From: Fasciola hepatica
Lineage: Eukaryota > Platyhelminthes > Trematoda > Plagiorchiida > Fasciolidae
NCBI GenBank assembly: GCA_948099385.1
Contig: CANUEZ040000156.1
Coordinates: forward strand, 3,906,001 to 3,970,000
Length of the DNA stretch: 64,000 nt
Direction of reading: 5' to 3'
The stretch's first letter is position 1. Every line of letters begins with the position of its first letter. Positions 1 to 11,189 of the stretch are shown here, one piece after another. The notes beneath the pieces are model-generated. The model was not told where the DNA came from. It worked only from the letters and a program-made list of their open reading frames with translations, and ran no database searches. The translations under genes were made by a program, and so were the position numbers.

Positions 1-2390
1 GATCTGGTCGATATCTGTTTGGATAACCCGGGAAATCTGATTCGGTGATACCGAATTCTTATTCAGTGGTTTTGGTAGGTAGGTTTCGTACCGCAAACCT
101 CTCCAGGAGCTGTTGCAGTCAACGGTCATGTTCTCATCATCCTGATATGTTACTACCCCACGGATACCAAGTATCACCTCATCTATTGGAGTCTGGAATA
201 TCGCGGATGAAATGTACAGACCGAACGGCAACGAAATAGCACTGGGACATGCCCCTTGGAGAGCTGGTCGTTGTCAGTGGTTTGGACTCCATCTGAAACG
301 AAATTTGCAAGTAGGCTTCAGCAAAATCAAACTGTTGAGAAGTATTTGACACCTACCATGCATTTCATGATGTCCTCCGGTTCCACCATAGTTATCGTGT
401 ATCTCCGTAAAAGGGGATTCAAAGTCAGCCGGTAATCACCACAAATTTGGAATGTCCATCGGTCTCTTTTAATGGCCACCACAATTGGAGTCATCCTTGT
501 GGATGAAATCAGACGCGAAGTGACACCCTCTTGTTCTACCTACGCAAGCACCTTCAGGACAAGCTCTCTCTGACCGTACCACAAAATCAGCGCTTCAGGA
601 ACACCGGACTGCAATCAACTCTCAGCTTCGTGGGGTTCAACCTTTATTCCGCCTTTGTTGTTGGAGCATTGGATGGTAAAATACTGGAGAACAAGTTGAT
701 TCATCGGATTTTCGGAGATATTCTGAAGGATAACCGAGTGGCCCAAAACACACAGGGTTTTCGTACCTAGGACAGACCGACTATTTAATGAAACCAGGAG
801 TCACACCTCGACGTACTCGCTTTCCAATCAAACCATTAGTGAAAGCTCGCCCAGCAGTAAAGGAAGATTGCTAGTGCAGAAGAGTGTATATACTACTTAG
901 TAAGTAGCTGATTGGTGAAACTCAACAACGGACAGTTGTGAATCATCACACGTTGCTATGTCCAAAAGAATAAAAGCAATGAAGTGAACAGCGGCATGCA
1001 AACCTCAAGACTGCCTTTCGGTATGGATTGTGACTGTCTTCAAGCAGACAGGACAGCAATTTTGCAAACAAGCATGTTTGTAATTTTTGGTTTGCTTTGT
1101 TGACGGCTGAAAGAGCTAATTCCAATAAGCTACCTTACTTCCTGGCACATCTTCAAAATCACCACACTTTTAACGTCCAGTGTGCGCACCTCAATAGGTT
1201 GTATGGGCACACTGGTTTGTATCAAGTCGGTCACTGATCTTGGAAATGATGGAGACACAGCTTCCATCATTCTCAGTGAACCGATGCCTCAAGCTGCAAA
1301 GAAAAGGGACTGATTTGTTTAGAAATTCATTGGATTCACTCGAGATATTCAAAGTGTATACCAAGTTGTCATCACTTTTTAAAGCCTCAGGGGCTGAATT
1401 CCCCACAATGCATTTGGACTGGCGATTTAATTTAGGAATATAACCAGCCTCCCCATAGGAATGGCTTACAGCACTGCCGAAGCGGTACGTGGAACGGTGA
1501 GCGAATTCCCCGCAAAAAACAACAATTCAGCTGAGCTGGTTTGTATTCGGGAGTCAATTTGTAAGTCGGCTTTGTTTGTCGTTTTTGACGTGAGGTGGCC
1601 GGTTAGCGAGGAAGAACGTGTTGGTAATGCACTATGGAATAGTTGACCGCTCCTTCGGACACGCCATCGAACTGCTCACACGTTGACCGGGCCTCCGCAA
1701 ACATGAGGTCCGGCTTCAGCAGTAGCTTGGTTTTCAGCTCCAGATAATTCATACCAGCAGTAAGAGATCAAATAATCGGGTCTCCGACTCATCTCAAAAA
1801 TTACACTTTGCAGCCTGTGTTTGTGGTATCAGGATGAACTCACGGAACTACACGCTCGAACCACGAACTAAAGCATGGAACTTGGCACGCTCGGTAGCCT
1901 GGATGTTAACCAGAACTGCCTGATCTAGTAGCAGAGCCTTCAACCCTTCGAATGGAACTATAACATGGGCTTCTGGATATGCAAGGTTTGTCATCAGTGA
2001 GCGAAATGAAAGACCGCCAACAGTCAAGTTGAATACAGTCTGATTCTCCTTCTTCACATCTTTGCGTAAGCTGCATCATAACTCAAATCGTTCAAACCAG
2101 TCTTCACTTTCAGGTACACCGGTTTGCAGGTTCAGCTGTTCAGTACTAGAAAACTACGCAGCTCGACGCCAGTTGTGGTATTCGCCATACTCGAACTGAT
2201 AGAACGCATTGGAGCAGACCCTTTCACACGCCTCATGATGGTCACACCTCAGGCAGTATAACTGGCCGAAATGAAGCAGAATTTCGACCGTTTTAGATCG
2301 AGTGGTGTAAGCAGACTTGAAAGCTTTCTTTGACACACATAGGGGCTGACCGAATGGGTCAAACAGGCACAGCCTGACCAAATGTCCACA
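1..2390 (-). mobile_element. Decayed Ty3/gypsy LTR retrotransposon (gag-pol remnant)
   Basis: Read on the minus strand, the interval gives broken pieces in the normal gag-pol order. At about 1850-2060 a gag-like stretch contains 'NIQATERAKFHALVR'. It continues across frame breaks to about 1650 with 'ELKTKLLLKPDLMFAEA' and 'CEQF', as in gypsy gag proteins of flukes. At about 1380-1500 there is a knuckle-like stretch, and at about 1215-1270 a protease-like 'GSCVSIIS' where a DTG motif would stand. From about 580 down to 190 lies reverse transcriptase: 'ATPIV'-type 'MTPIVVAIKRD', then 'ICGDYRLTLNP', then after a frameshift 'DFAEAYLQI' and 'TTTSSPRGM'. Stops and frameshifts are present throughout, so it is a dead copy. 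The left window edge cuts it; LTRs were not identified. The family assignment is by motif recognition and the exact ends are uncertain. Confidence 0.8.
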
Positions 2391-4075
2391 AATGGATGCT
2401 TTTCAGTCAGTCAGCTAACAGTGGAACTGATCTAGTAGTCGTGCTAAGTATGGTCAAGATGTTTTTGATTCCCTTTGTTATATTACCTATACAGAGGAAA
2501 TTAAATGACTGAAAATGATAAACAATACTGTCATTGAGTGCAAATACGAGTTGGGTTTACCCAAACACCAAACCACTCTCCGAACAAGGAAATAGAGTGC
2601 ATTTGCACACGAACCATTACGTTGACGTGGAGACCATTTTCATGACCCTATTCAGTACCCATGGATTTTATTATTGTATTTACATAGACCAAAATGTGTC
2701 ACTGATTTCACTTTTGGTGAGGCGGAAAAGCATTCTATTTGTTATATACAACAGCTAATTACAGAGAATAGCTCAAGTAGATAGACGTGATCTGAAAAAT
2801 GTTGTCACAACTTATCGATTCCGTAGATAGCAAAGCCCTACCCCGGAACGAGGAGAATGGTTTCGCGTCTCTCATGCGCGTGAAGGGACAATAATTTCAT
2901 CGAATAATGCATGTGTTCAAAATTCGAAGTATTTACCAGGGGGGGGGGTTAAAGCTTTTCCTCCTAGCAACTAGCACTTCCACAGACGAGAAAAATTGGA
3001 GTATTTTTAAATCATGATATTTTTCATTCGTCCTCTAATCTGCTGAACAGTTTGCCAACCAAAGTCAATGAATCGCTGGTATTTACGTTACCACGGACAC
3101 TTGATTGAGTTGTTTATTTCTGTGAAGGCCTTCTCAGAACCAGTAACGTACTGCACTGTAGTTCAGACCCATGGATATTTGACTACTTGAATATTTGATT
3201 ATTTCACTTCAATGCTCAAAAACCGTTTAGTTTGTTGGTAATTCCACTGTAATCGTAAATCATAATGTTATTTAGAAATCCTCAGCTCTCGAATCAGTGT
3301 AATCAAATGAATGGTAGGTTTACCATCGACTTTAGCAATTCTAAAATACTTTCATTTAAAACCTGATTCTACTTATTCATCTTATATGTTGTCGGAATAA
3401 CAGAGAAAGGTTAGTACGAAATCATACGTTGTGAAGCTGACAAAAAGTAAAACTCAGGCAATCATCTATAATCTCTGGGTGTTACTCTATGGGATCCACT
3501 ATTCCAGATGTCCTACTTCTCGCTCTATTGAGGACAAGATTCAGGTCTATCGATAATTCCTGTCAGAAATGAAGTGGTTCACTGGCTTTACATTACCAGG
3601 GGGGATATCATGAAATCTACGCACTGAACCAGTTCGCAATCCAATCAAATCTACCTCAAATGGAATTCACCAGAAGAAAAGAACTACGAGCAACAATTAA
3701 ATTCCGTGAAGTCTCCTAGTTCGCTTCATCATCTTGGTCTGCGAGACACTGAGCGCTGCCTCTTGTGTTGTGTTCGGTTTTGCGTCAAATTTTATAAAAT
3801 TAGGCCTTCTATTTTACCGATGGTGAACAAAGACGGCCATCATCAGTTTTAAAAATCGGGTTTCCACACTGGGATCCCGTTGCCGCCGGTTAACTCATTT
3901 TTGAACAGTCTCCAGACTACATTATCAAAAATACTGTATAATAGTGGTTTACCTGGAAAAAGATGGATATTTAAAAACTATCTTTATTGTAATATGATTT
4001 ATCAGGTAGTTTCAACTCTCAACTCTGTCACTTGGAATGGTACTACATCACTTTATGAAGATGTTCAACAAGCCA
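2391..4075. other. No gene recognised
   Basis: AT-rich non-coding sequence. The longest frames are under 80 codons and none shows a known motif. A short G run (about 2940-2948) is the only simple-sequence feature noted. Confidence 0.6.
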
Positions 4076-4262
4076 TTGGGAGCCAGCCAGGATAGCTAGC
4101 TGGTTAGTTGTGCGACGAGAAATCGTTCATCCCGGGTTCAAGTCCCCGTTTGGGCTCGGTGGATGTGCACTGCTGATGATTCCTAACAAGGAAAAAACAG
4201 TTGAATAGTGCTTTCATGGTTTTTTCTGATGAGGTGAGCGTTGAAACTGCGTGACGGGGCAT
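4076..4262 (+). mobile_element. tRNA-derived SINE, copy 1
   Basis: A tRNA-like head has an A-box-like 'TAGCTGGTTAGTTG' near 4095 and a strong B box 'GGTTCAAGTCC' at about 4136. It is followed by a unique tail 'GTGGATGTGCACTGCTGATG', 'TTCCTAACAAGG' and 'TAGTGCTTTCATGGTTTTT'. The same head and tail recur near 40.24, 40.64 and (reversed) 42.4 kb, which makes it a dispersed family rather than a tRNA gene. Target-site duplications were not resolved. Confidence 0.75.
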
Positions 4263-7200
4263 ATTATATAAATCTATTCATCAACTGCTCATACATTAGT
4301 ATACATTATTATTATTCTCAATACCACGTCGTTCAAATTTACTCGGGAGAAAATAAATTTTTGTAAGTATGTGCAACATAGTTTGACCTTGACTGACTTA
4401 AGTGTACCACGGAGAACAATGTGAGCAGAATCACTATTCACCATCGATCACGTGTTCTCGGTTAACCATTTAAGTAGGTTATAAATCATCGCGTAACATT
4501 CATAAGCTGATAAAATCTTCCTCTGGGTGCTAAAACACAATGATAGTGTGATAACCATGGTTATATTGGACAATTTCAGCAGAATGGTAGTGAAAACTGA
4601 GCAGGTAGATAGACAGAGAAGAAACAACAGTATTCAATGACCTAGAGAGGCAGACAGAGAGAGTTTATTAGAGGGAATAGCTGGGGGCAATCATAGACTT
4701 TAAGATGGCCACGAAGAATTGATAAGCAGAATCAATTCTGCTAAGTTCAGTTTCATTGTTCTGTCTAACGAGGATGGCTATCTTGCTTGTGTAAATTCTT
4801 TTAGCAAGAACTTCATTGTGCAGCTTGTTAGGATGAACTAAGGATATTCCCTTCTGTAGCTTAGCTGCATTCTTATCATTTGGTATTCAGAATGCCTGGA
4901 GAGTTTATTCCAAGGTGAAATGGATCACTCTTTCGATTCTTACCTTTGTTCTTGTGTACACTGGTTTTGGTGAAAGGTGGGAGAAATACAGTCCATACCC
5001 CTTCTAGTTACGGAAACTCGGGGTGCGGACCACGGGGCAAGACACGATTTATTAGTGGTTTGTTCGTAATAGCGAAAGACAGACACAAGAATTTTATGAA
5101 GCTGAATAATTCACCCCTTTGTTGATGGCATTTCTAAAAATATCCTGAATATTAAATGAAAAGTTTGTTTGCTCCATCAAATAGACTCTTCGGAAAAAAC
5201 AATGATCCTCCGTGAACCATCGAAGCAGCCTGAAAGCAGTGTAAACGTATTTAATTTAGTGTCACAGTTAAGCCAGTGTTATTGGTATACTTTCTGTCTC
5301 GAACCCGTGTGTTGGGTCCGAAACGTTACTGTGACTCTTCCATGATCGTCCTTCGTTATTTTTTTCCACCTAATCACTATCTAATGTGGTGTTTCTTAAT
5401 CACTGGATTCCGACCTATACGCACGCATTTATGATGACTAAAGAGAGTAGGCTATCACAGCTAACAACTTCATGAGTGCATCTCAAAAAGGTCGTGACAA
5501 ATCGTCCAAGTCAGTGTTGTCTAATTACGATCACTTACTTAGTTGATGAATCAAGTAATTTCGAGTGGGCATCGGATCACCCAGCACGGTAAAAATTAAG
5601 TACATAAAACGTGAAGTAAGCGCTTAGATTCTGCATATATGAAGAGAACAAATTTAAACAAAACCGTTTGCCACAGTTTTGAAAAAACTTTCCCCTCTGC
5701 CTGCTTACGTACGCGGAAGGTACAGTAGCAGTACAAATGACATCTCTGAATTGAGTCTACTAGCCAATTTCAGCTCACAAAGTACCGCACTTCAATGATC
5801 GACGACTCAAAACAGTAGATCATCGTTTTAGATTCCCGTGAATGATAGTACTACATAGTTTCTACTGGTCTTTCAGGAAGCAAAATATTCACGCCATACT
5901 AAATGTATACTGCCAAAGGCAGATTTCTATCAAAATGGTGTGTGCTTTTAGACGTACGCAACGGTTGGGATTAGGCATCAACCTACCGAGATCAGAACAA
6001 TAAACTAATACCAAATCTTCGCAGCATACCAGTTGAATACTGAAAAAGCTGGTCAACAGTAGGAGTTAGCTGAGTGATCAGTTGACCAATTAAATAAGTC
6101 CAAATACAGTGAAAAAAATGAACATTGGCAAATTCCTTCGAATTGAATGAACTTCTGAAATTGTCCGGCCATTTTCTTTTACACAGCTGGACATAAAAAG
6201 ATCATAACGTTTGTCGTACAATGAGAGCCATAAGTAAGCAAGGTAAAAAAAAAGCCAGAAAATGTCATATCATTTTGAAGAGAGAGAGATGTCTAGTAAT
6301 CCTATCAATGACAATCAATTCCACTAAGGTAGAAATATCCACACTTTAGTTAGAGTGACCTACTTTATATTTTAATCCCGTTACATCTGATCCATCAGTC
6401 ATCTGGTGCCAGTCGCTTGCACGTATCATGATCACATCATGCATGAAATAATGAGAATTCCGATTTATACACACAGAGATAAACAGCTTACGGATAGATA
6501 AACGGACAGACGTGAAGACATACACGCACGCGAATAGTACCAGGTATTGTGATAAACGTAAGCCAAGGCAATATCGAATTCACGAATGTGCTGTCTCTCA
6601 CTGATGTAGACATAAACTTTTGATAATCGTCTTAATCGCGAACGTAGCTACCGCGGGATCCTCGTAAACGTGGATAAAACAAGGCGGACAGTTAAGTTGA
6701 ATCTTTGCTGCTCGTCAGATTTCGATTCTGGACGTTGCAACATGTCCAAAATCTGGAAGTATTCACAACCGACCGGCCGTTTGGAGGGATGAAATGGCCG
6801 ACGATTGAAAAACAGATCAATTATTCGAGAGGTTATCGAAAAATTATCATAGCAAATTATAAACCGTATGTAGGAGAACACTAACCACCGCTTCACTCTA
6901 AGTGTCACCTAACGTAAGTGCCTTTATACATTCAACAAATCGATCAAAAGGCATTTAACTGATTGAAAGTGAAGCGAAAATGGGTCGATACCTATAACTG
7001 AACGGTATATACCCAGAACAGAACTGTGATGTGCACCTGTTCACTACGGTCAAAGAACCTGTGACTCATTCGACAAAATACCAATACACTTGTGCAAAAA
7101 TGTGTACCTAATACTTTTTGCAATGTACCGTCTATACCTATTTATGAATTCGTTAAACTTGAAGAATTTCCTTCTCCAGTAAACTGTCATCATTATTTCG

Positions 7201-7266
7201 TCGTTGTGATACATTCCGCTCGAATTCCACCATTTTAGATTTTACTGAATGGCAAACACTCAGTGC
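4263..7266. other. No gene recognised
   Basis: No convincing exon or element. A minus-strand frame at 6648-6908 is open for 86 codons, but it matches no family I recognise and lacks clear splice signals, so it is not called. Confidence 0.5.
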
Positions 7267-7731
7267 TTATTGTCGAAGGGTTTTATTAATAGAGTAGATC
7301 CGGTTACGATGTAGCAGTTTCCAGAAGCGATCATGATATTCATTGAACCTAATACTATTTTGTAGGAATCGTAAGTGTGTCGTAGCCTCCGCAAGACGCG
7401 TGGAAATCTTCAGGAACGCATTCAATTCCTTCGTCAAGCAAGTTGAGTTGGTAGATCTGCATTGTTTGGAAAGTCCCATGGTAAAGATACAAAAACTCCA
7501 CGCACCTATTGTAAAAATGATCTTCAACCTAGCCAGCGGCCAATCAACTCTATAACTACCACCTTTATGATGTGCAGCTGCAAGATAAGGAACCACTGAA
7601 AACAACTGTTTGCCCCCCAGTATGGTTTTTTTAGTGTGAGCATGGAACTTTTCAAACAAATTTAGATGTACTAATCGCTTAGAGAAAATACTGCGGCGCA
7701 GATTAGGTTGAACGAAATTTGGAAGAGACAC
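7267..7731 (-). pseudogene. Uncharacterised 154-codon ORF, possible Penelope-like element fragment
   Basis: This is the longest frame in the left third that is not driven by a simple repeat or an exon. It encodes a basic protein with a helical stretch at about residues 100-150 ('KISTRLAEATTHLRFLQNS', then 'RFWKLLHRNRIYS'). That stretch loosely recalls the helix before the reverse transcriptase of Penelope-like elements ('LAEA..HL.FL'). No catalytic motif is present and no neighbouring pol sequence was found. It could be a decayed element piece, an unrecognised exon or chance. It lies just left of copy 1 of the dispersed repeat at 8.1-9.3 kb. Confidence 0.25.
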
Positions 7732-8118
7732 AGTACCTCAGAAGCAAAGTCATTCCCGTTACGTTTATGGTTATTTTGACATCAGATCTTAACCACTCCA
7801 GAGTAAGCCTTCAAGGACTGATTCTTGATGCAATGTGGTCCAGGTCGAGCTATTGCTCCCAGTGCTGCGCAAAAAGCATCCCACCTTCATCCTCAGTATA
7901 AGCCTTTCCCCTTTCAGGGTATCCAAATTCTAACAGGAATCTGGAACCAAAAGTAAGACTGATAAAAGTTAACCCTTAGCTTATGAGTTCCTTCGCGTGA
8001 AAACAGGTACCTATCTGACACTGGCTTTGCCGTTAACAAGTACATCTTTCCCCATCAAGCTCCAGCCAAAACCCGTAGTTCTTCAGCAGCGACCCTCAGT
8101 CGTTCAACCAAGACCCAC

Positions 8119-8325
8119 CCGTCGATCTTCAGAGCTGGTGAAACGACACGATCTTTTCTTCTTGCCCATATTACCGCTGTCCATGTTGTCACCACAAGGT
8201 GCGTACAGTACCAGGTAAAGTATCGCGGATATTACCACAAAGGGTAGCTGTTGGGTTATATCGCCTAATGCTTTCGAACGAAATGTCAACCGGTCGACAA
8301 CGAGTCTTTCTTAACTGGGGTGGGA
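8119..8325 (-). repeat. Dispersed repeat, block A, copy 1
   Basis: About 200 bp closely match 52139-52320 in the same orientation. Shared words include 'AGAGCTGGTGAAACGACACG', 'ATTACCACAAAGGGTAGCTG' and 'GTCAACCGGTCGACAACGAG'. On the minus strand both copies would read 'KRSCRFTSS.DRR'. Similarity fades left of 8119. No known family recognised. Confidence 0.75.
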
Positions 8326-8879
8326 TTTCACAAACATGCAGTCAGATAAGTAAAACTCCGTTATTTAACAAAAGACACTTCGTTTTGAATTTAAAGTCAC
8401 TGACAAAGATCAAGACTAGATGTGGTGAAAATTCAGGATGTGGTTCGTTATGCCCTTAGGTAAGTGGATATATTGACAGCCCGAAGATAATATATACGGT
8501 TGCCGTGAACACATCCTATCAATGGTATCACTTTGTTTATGTTGCAACACGTATAAGAATCGTATCTACCCGGCCAGACGTACGTAGTGAAATAACTCGA
8601 ACCAGGACTACACTCAAGGGGAAAACGACAAGAGCAGACTAGAACAGTAGGAATGTATTCTGTCACATTTGGTAGGTACTAACTCGTTTATATAGAAAGG
8701 TAGACATGTCCTCATTGGCAGATAAAGTGCAGACCAATCACAAAGGAATTTCGCCGTATGCCCACGATCTTACAGTTGTGGTCCAGCATCACCTGATTAG
8801 TCACATGCTGGAAATGGTGTTGCAACATACTGGACCGCAAGTGAAGGCAACTGAATCACTACCGTTTGACACCATTACT
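8326..8879. other. Sequence between repeat blocks A and B
   Basis: No gene recognised. A plus-strand frame (8706-8903, 66 codons) runs into block B and is interrupted there by a stop. If block B was once coding, this could be the upstream part of the same peptide, but nothing in it is recognisable. Confidence 0.3.
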
Positions 8880-9260
8880 ATCGCTGAAAACACAGCAGTC
8901 ATGTGAGCTGTGCCACGTGGTTCGTCGATACGGGCACACCATTTAAACCTTGTCCAATCAATTTACGGTGCAGCATTTAATACAGAAACCATGGCTGACT
9001 GCGCAGAATAAGATGGTCACACTTTCTCATTTGTTCAGCCAGCTTTGCTACACCAGTCTTCGTTAAATATTATTTGTCCCAACATCTCTTGATGTGATCA
9101 TATTCCGATACTTTTGATCTGACTAGGTAGCAGCAACATGGCTGAAGTATGTGTGTCAAGGCTAAAAGGCTGCGAGTCATAGCTAAAGATTTATGGGTCT
9201 TTGCTGAACGATTGTGGATCGCTGCTGAAGAATTCTGGGTTTTGGCTAGAGTTTGATGGG
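8880..9260 (+). repeat. Dispersed repeat, block B, copy 1, with 21-bp minisatellite
   Basis: It matches the reverse complement of 51540-51860. Both copies can be read as 'HHLNLVQSIYGAAFNTETM' in the corresponding strand, but this copy has in-frame stops. Its right part (about 9145-9255) is a degenerate 21-bp tandem repeat, which read on the minus strand gives seven-residue units such as 'TQNSSAA', 'IHNRSAK' and 'THKSLAM'. Copy 2 carries the same minisatellite. Not a known family to me. Confidence 0.7.
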
Positions 9261-10224
9261 AAAAGAGTAGTGGATTACACAACGATTGACTTACGTAATG
9301 GATGTCTTCTCACATACATTTTTTCGGTTTCAGCTTGTGTTGAGATAACCTTGTAGAGTGTACATAATATGCGGCTTCTTGTCAGCAAAACTCGAGCTTT
9401 GAAGATGAAAGAATACTATCAAGCTAGCTTCAAAGAATCTGATTGGGTGGCAAATTAAGGGATTGGTGGTAGGCAGTAGTCGACTGCCTTCCGGATCGTT
9501 AGCCCACTTGACCATTTGGGAACTTATATGGTTCTTCTCCACCCCAAGTCTCAGTCTGGTTGCCCGTTATCCCGAATAGTGCAGCAGACCTTCGTGGCTA
9601 TGGGGTGAATCCCCTTTCCACAGCAGTCATGCATAAGCATATAATAAAAAACTGACAGTTACGCGGGACCACTTAAATCAAATTTCAGTAAGTTAAAAGG
9701 GTAGACGAATGGGGATATAGTGATCTAGGGAACGTCCACCGATTAGACATAATTTTCTTCCCAATTTTTCGGTCAGAACAACGTTCATGTATTGTTTCGG
9801 GGCAGTTCTGAAAACATAAATCATGTCTCTCGAAAAGTTCCAGACGGAGAGTGAATCAGATATAGTCCCAATTCTCCGTGAGGAATTACTCCAACTACTC
9901 CACTTTTGTAGACTTTCCTATTTTGGTAGCATACGAACTTGACGCAACTCACAGATTTTAACTGATTGGGCTTATTCACTCATCATTCGTTGACACCGCA
10001 TGATCTACCGCATAGCTCGACAAAAATATAAGTAGCAACACACTTTTCCGCTTATTTCCGCTTCTGTATTCTCTAGCGAAACCATAACTAGCTCGAACAA
10101 TCGAATACAAATTAAGGTGCTGAATATAAATTGCAAAACCAAATAATTTATCTTGAGCTATTGAAATTAGAAGATGGGAACAAGGGGCTGACAATAGTAT
10201 AGGATTCCCCAAAGCTGGCCTTGG
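9261..10224. other. No gene recognised
   Basis: No exon, RNA gene or element motif seen. Frames up to 78 codons are uninformative. Confidence 0.5.
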
Positions 10225-11168
10225 ATAGCTACTACTTAAGATTGCTTACAATCGCCATTCTGTCTGAGGACCTTGCTAAATCTCCTCAGCATACTTCACA
10301 CAAGACTTGGTAATGCCTCTTGGTCAATATTCACCCATTCTTGCTTAAGGGTGATTAATAGTTCACTCTCGGACTGGTAAACCATGGAATCCTTGTAGAT
10401 CTGTCGAGCAAGTACGTCCCGTGAGTTCTCAGTCTTGTTTACATTTGGGCTGCTGGATGGTCACTGCATGAACTTGATTTCTCTGAACAACAGTCAACAT
10501 TTCTGTAGTGTATGAGCAGTGGACAGAAGAACTATCATGTTGGATTAGTGTGTCACCCCAGAATCTGTTTCTCACTAGTTGGAGTAAAATCTGTTCCAAT
10601 GTACGCATATCCACAACGGAATTTTGTATACCCTCGAGTATAACTAATTCACATTGGCCGTTGATTGAGAAGTCTCCCTAAACCATTGCCGAGCTCTTGT
10701 CATTGTTTCATTTTCTGATATCGTGCCAGTAATAATTCCAAGTATCTAGTTCATTCAAATTATTTTTTCACCATCCAAGTAGATATTTTCTCACGTGTCT
10801 GTCCATGCTACGTGTGTTTCAGTCTACAGTAAACGTTGTTCTTTATGGAACAATACGAGAGCAATGTACCTTTTCCAGTTTGTGTATCATCCACTGTACA
10901 GCTTTGAGCTTTCTTTATTAAGTTTGCTTCGAAACACTGACTGAGATCAAAGATTTCATCGTCTACATCTACTGCGTGTTGTTACATACCAAGTGAATTA
11001 TTCAGCGTTCGTCCAGGTTCGTCAGCTTTTCGAACACCTATTTGTTTTCTAGGTGCACACTGCTCCTTGTATTCCAGACACCTGAGATATCAGGTAGACT
11101 GATTCCCATTTCCCAGAACGTGAATATTTCAACCATCTCTAAGTCTGTTAGTTTATTTCGTGTGGCAT
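10225..11168 (-). pseudogene. Tc1-like transposase, decayed full-length copy
   Basis: The minus strand gives the whole length of a Tc1-family transposase with many stops. It starts from ATG at 11168 ('MPHEINLTDLEMVEIF', the N-terminal helix-turn-helix region; compare 'GISLPDISGVW'). A central 'GDFSINGQCELVILEG' near 10660 corresponds to the VWGCFS...EG block. 'VVDMRTLEQILLQLV' and 'FWGDTLIQHDSSS' lie near 10615-10520, where the catalytic 'QQDNDPKHT' would be expected. The C-terminal 'LKQEWVNIDQEALPSLV' lies near 10350. The catalytic aspartate context is degraded, so the element is inactive. Terminal inverted repeats were not found by eye. Confidence 0.75.
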
Positions 11169-11189
11169 TGCACAGACAAAATTCGGTGT

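Noticed and set aside
4160..4195. CTGATGA...GGAAA in the SINE tail as a hammerhead ribozyme core
   Set aside because: Other copies of the same SINE read CTGATAA or TTGACTC at this place and lack the GAAA box, so no ribozyme core is conserved.
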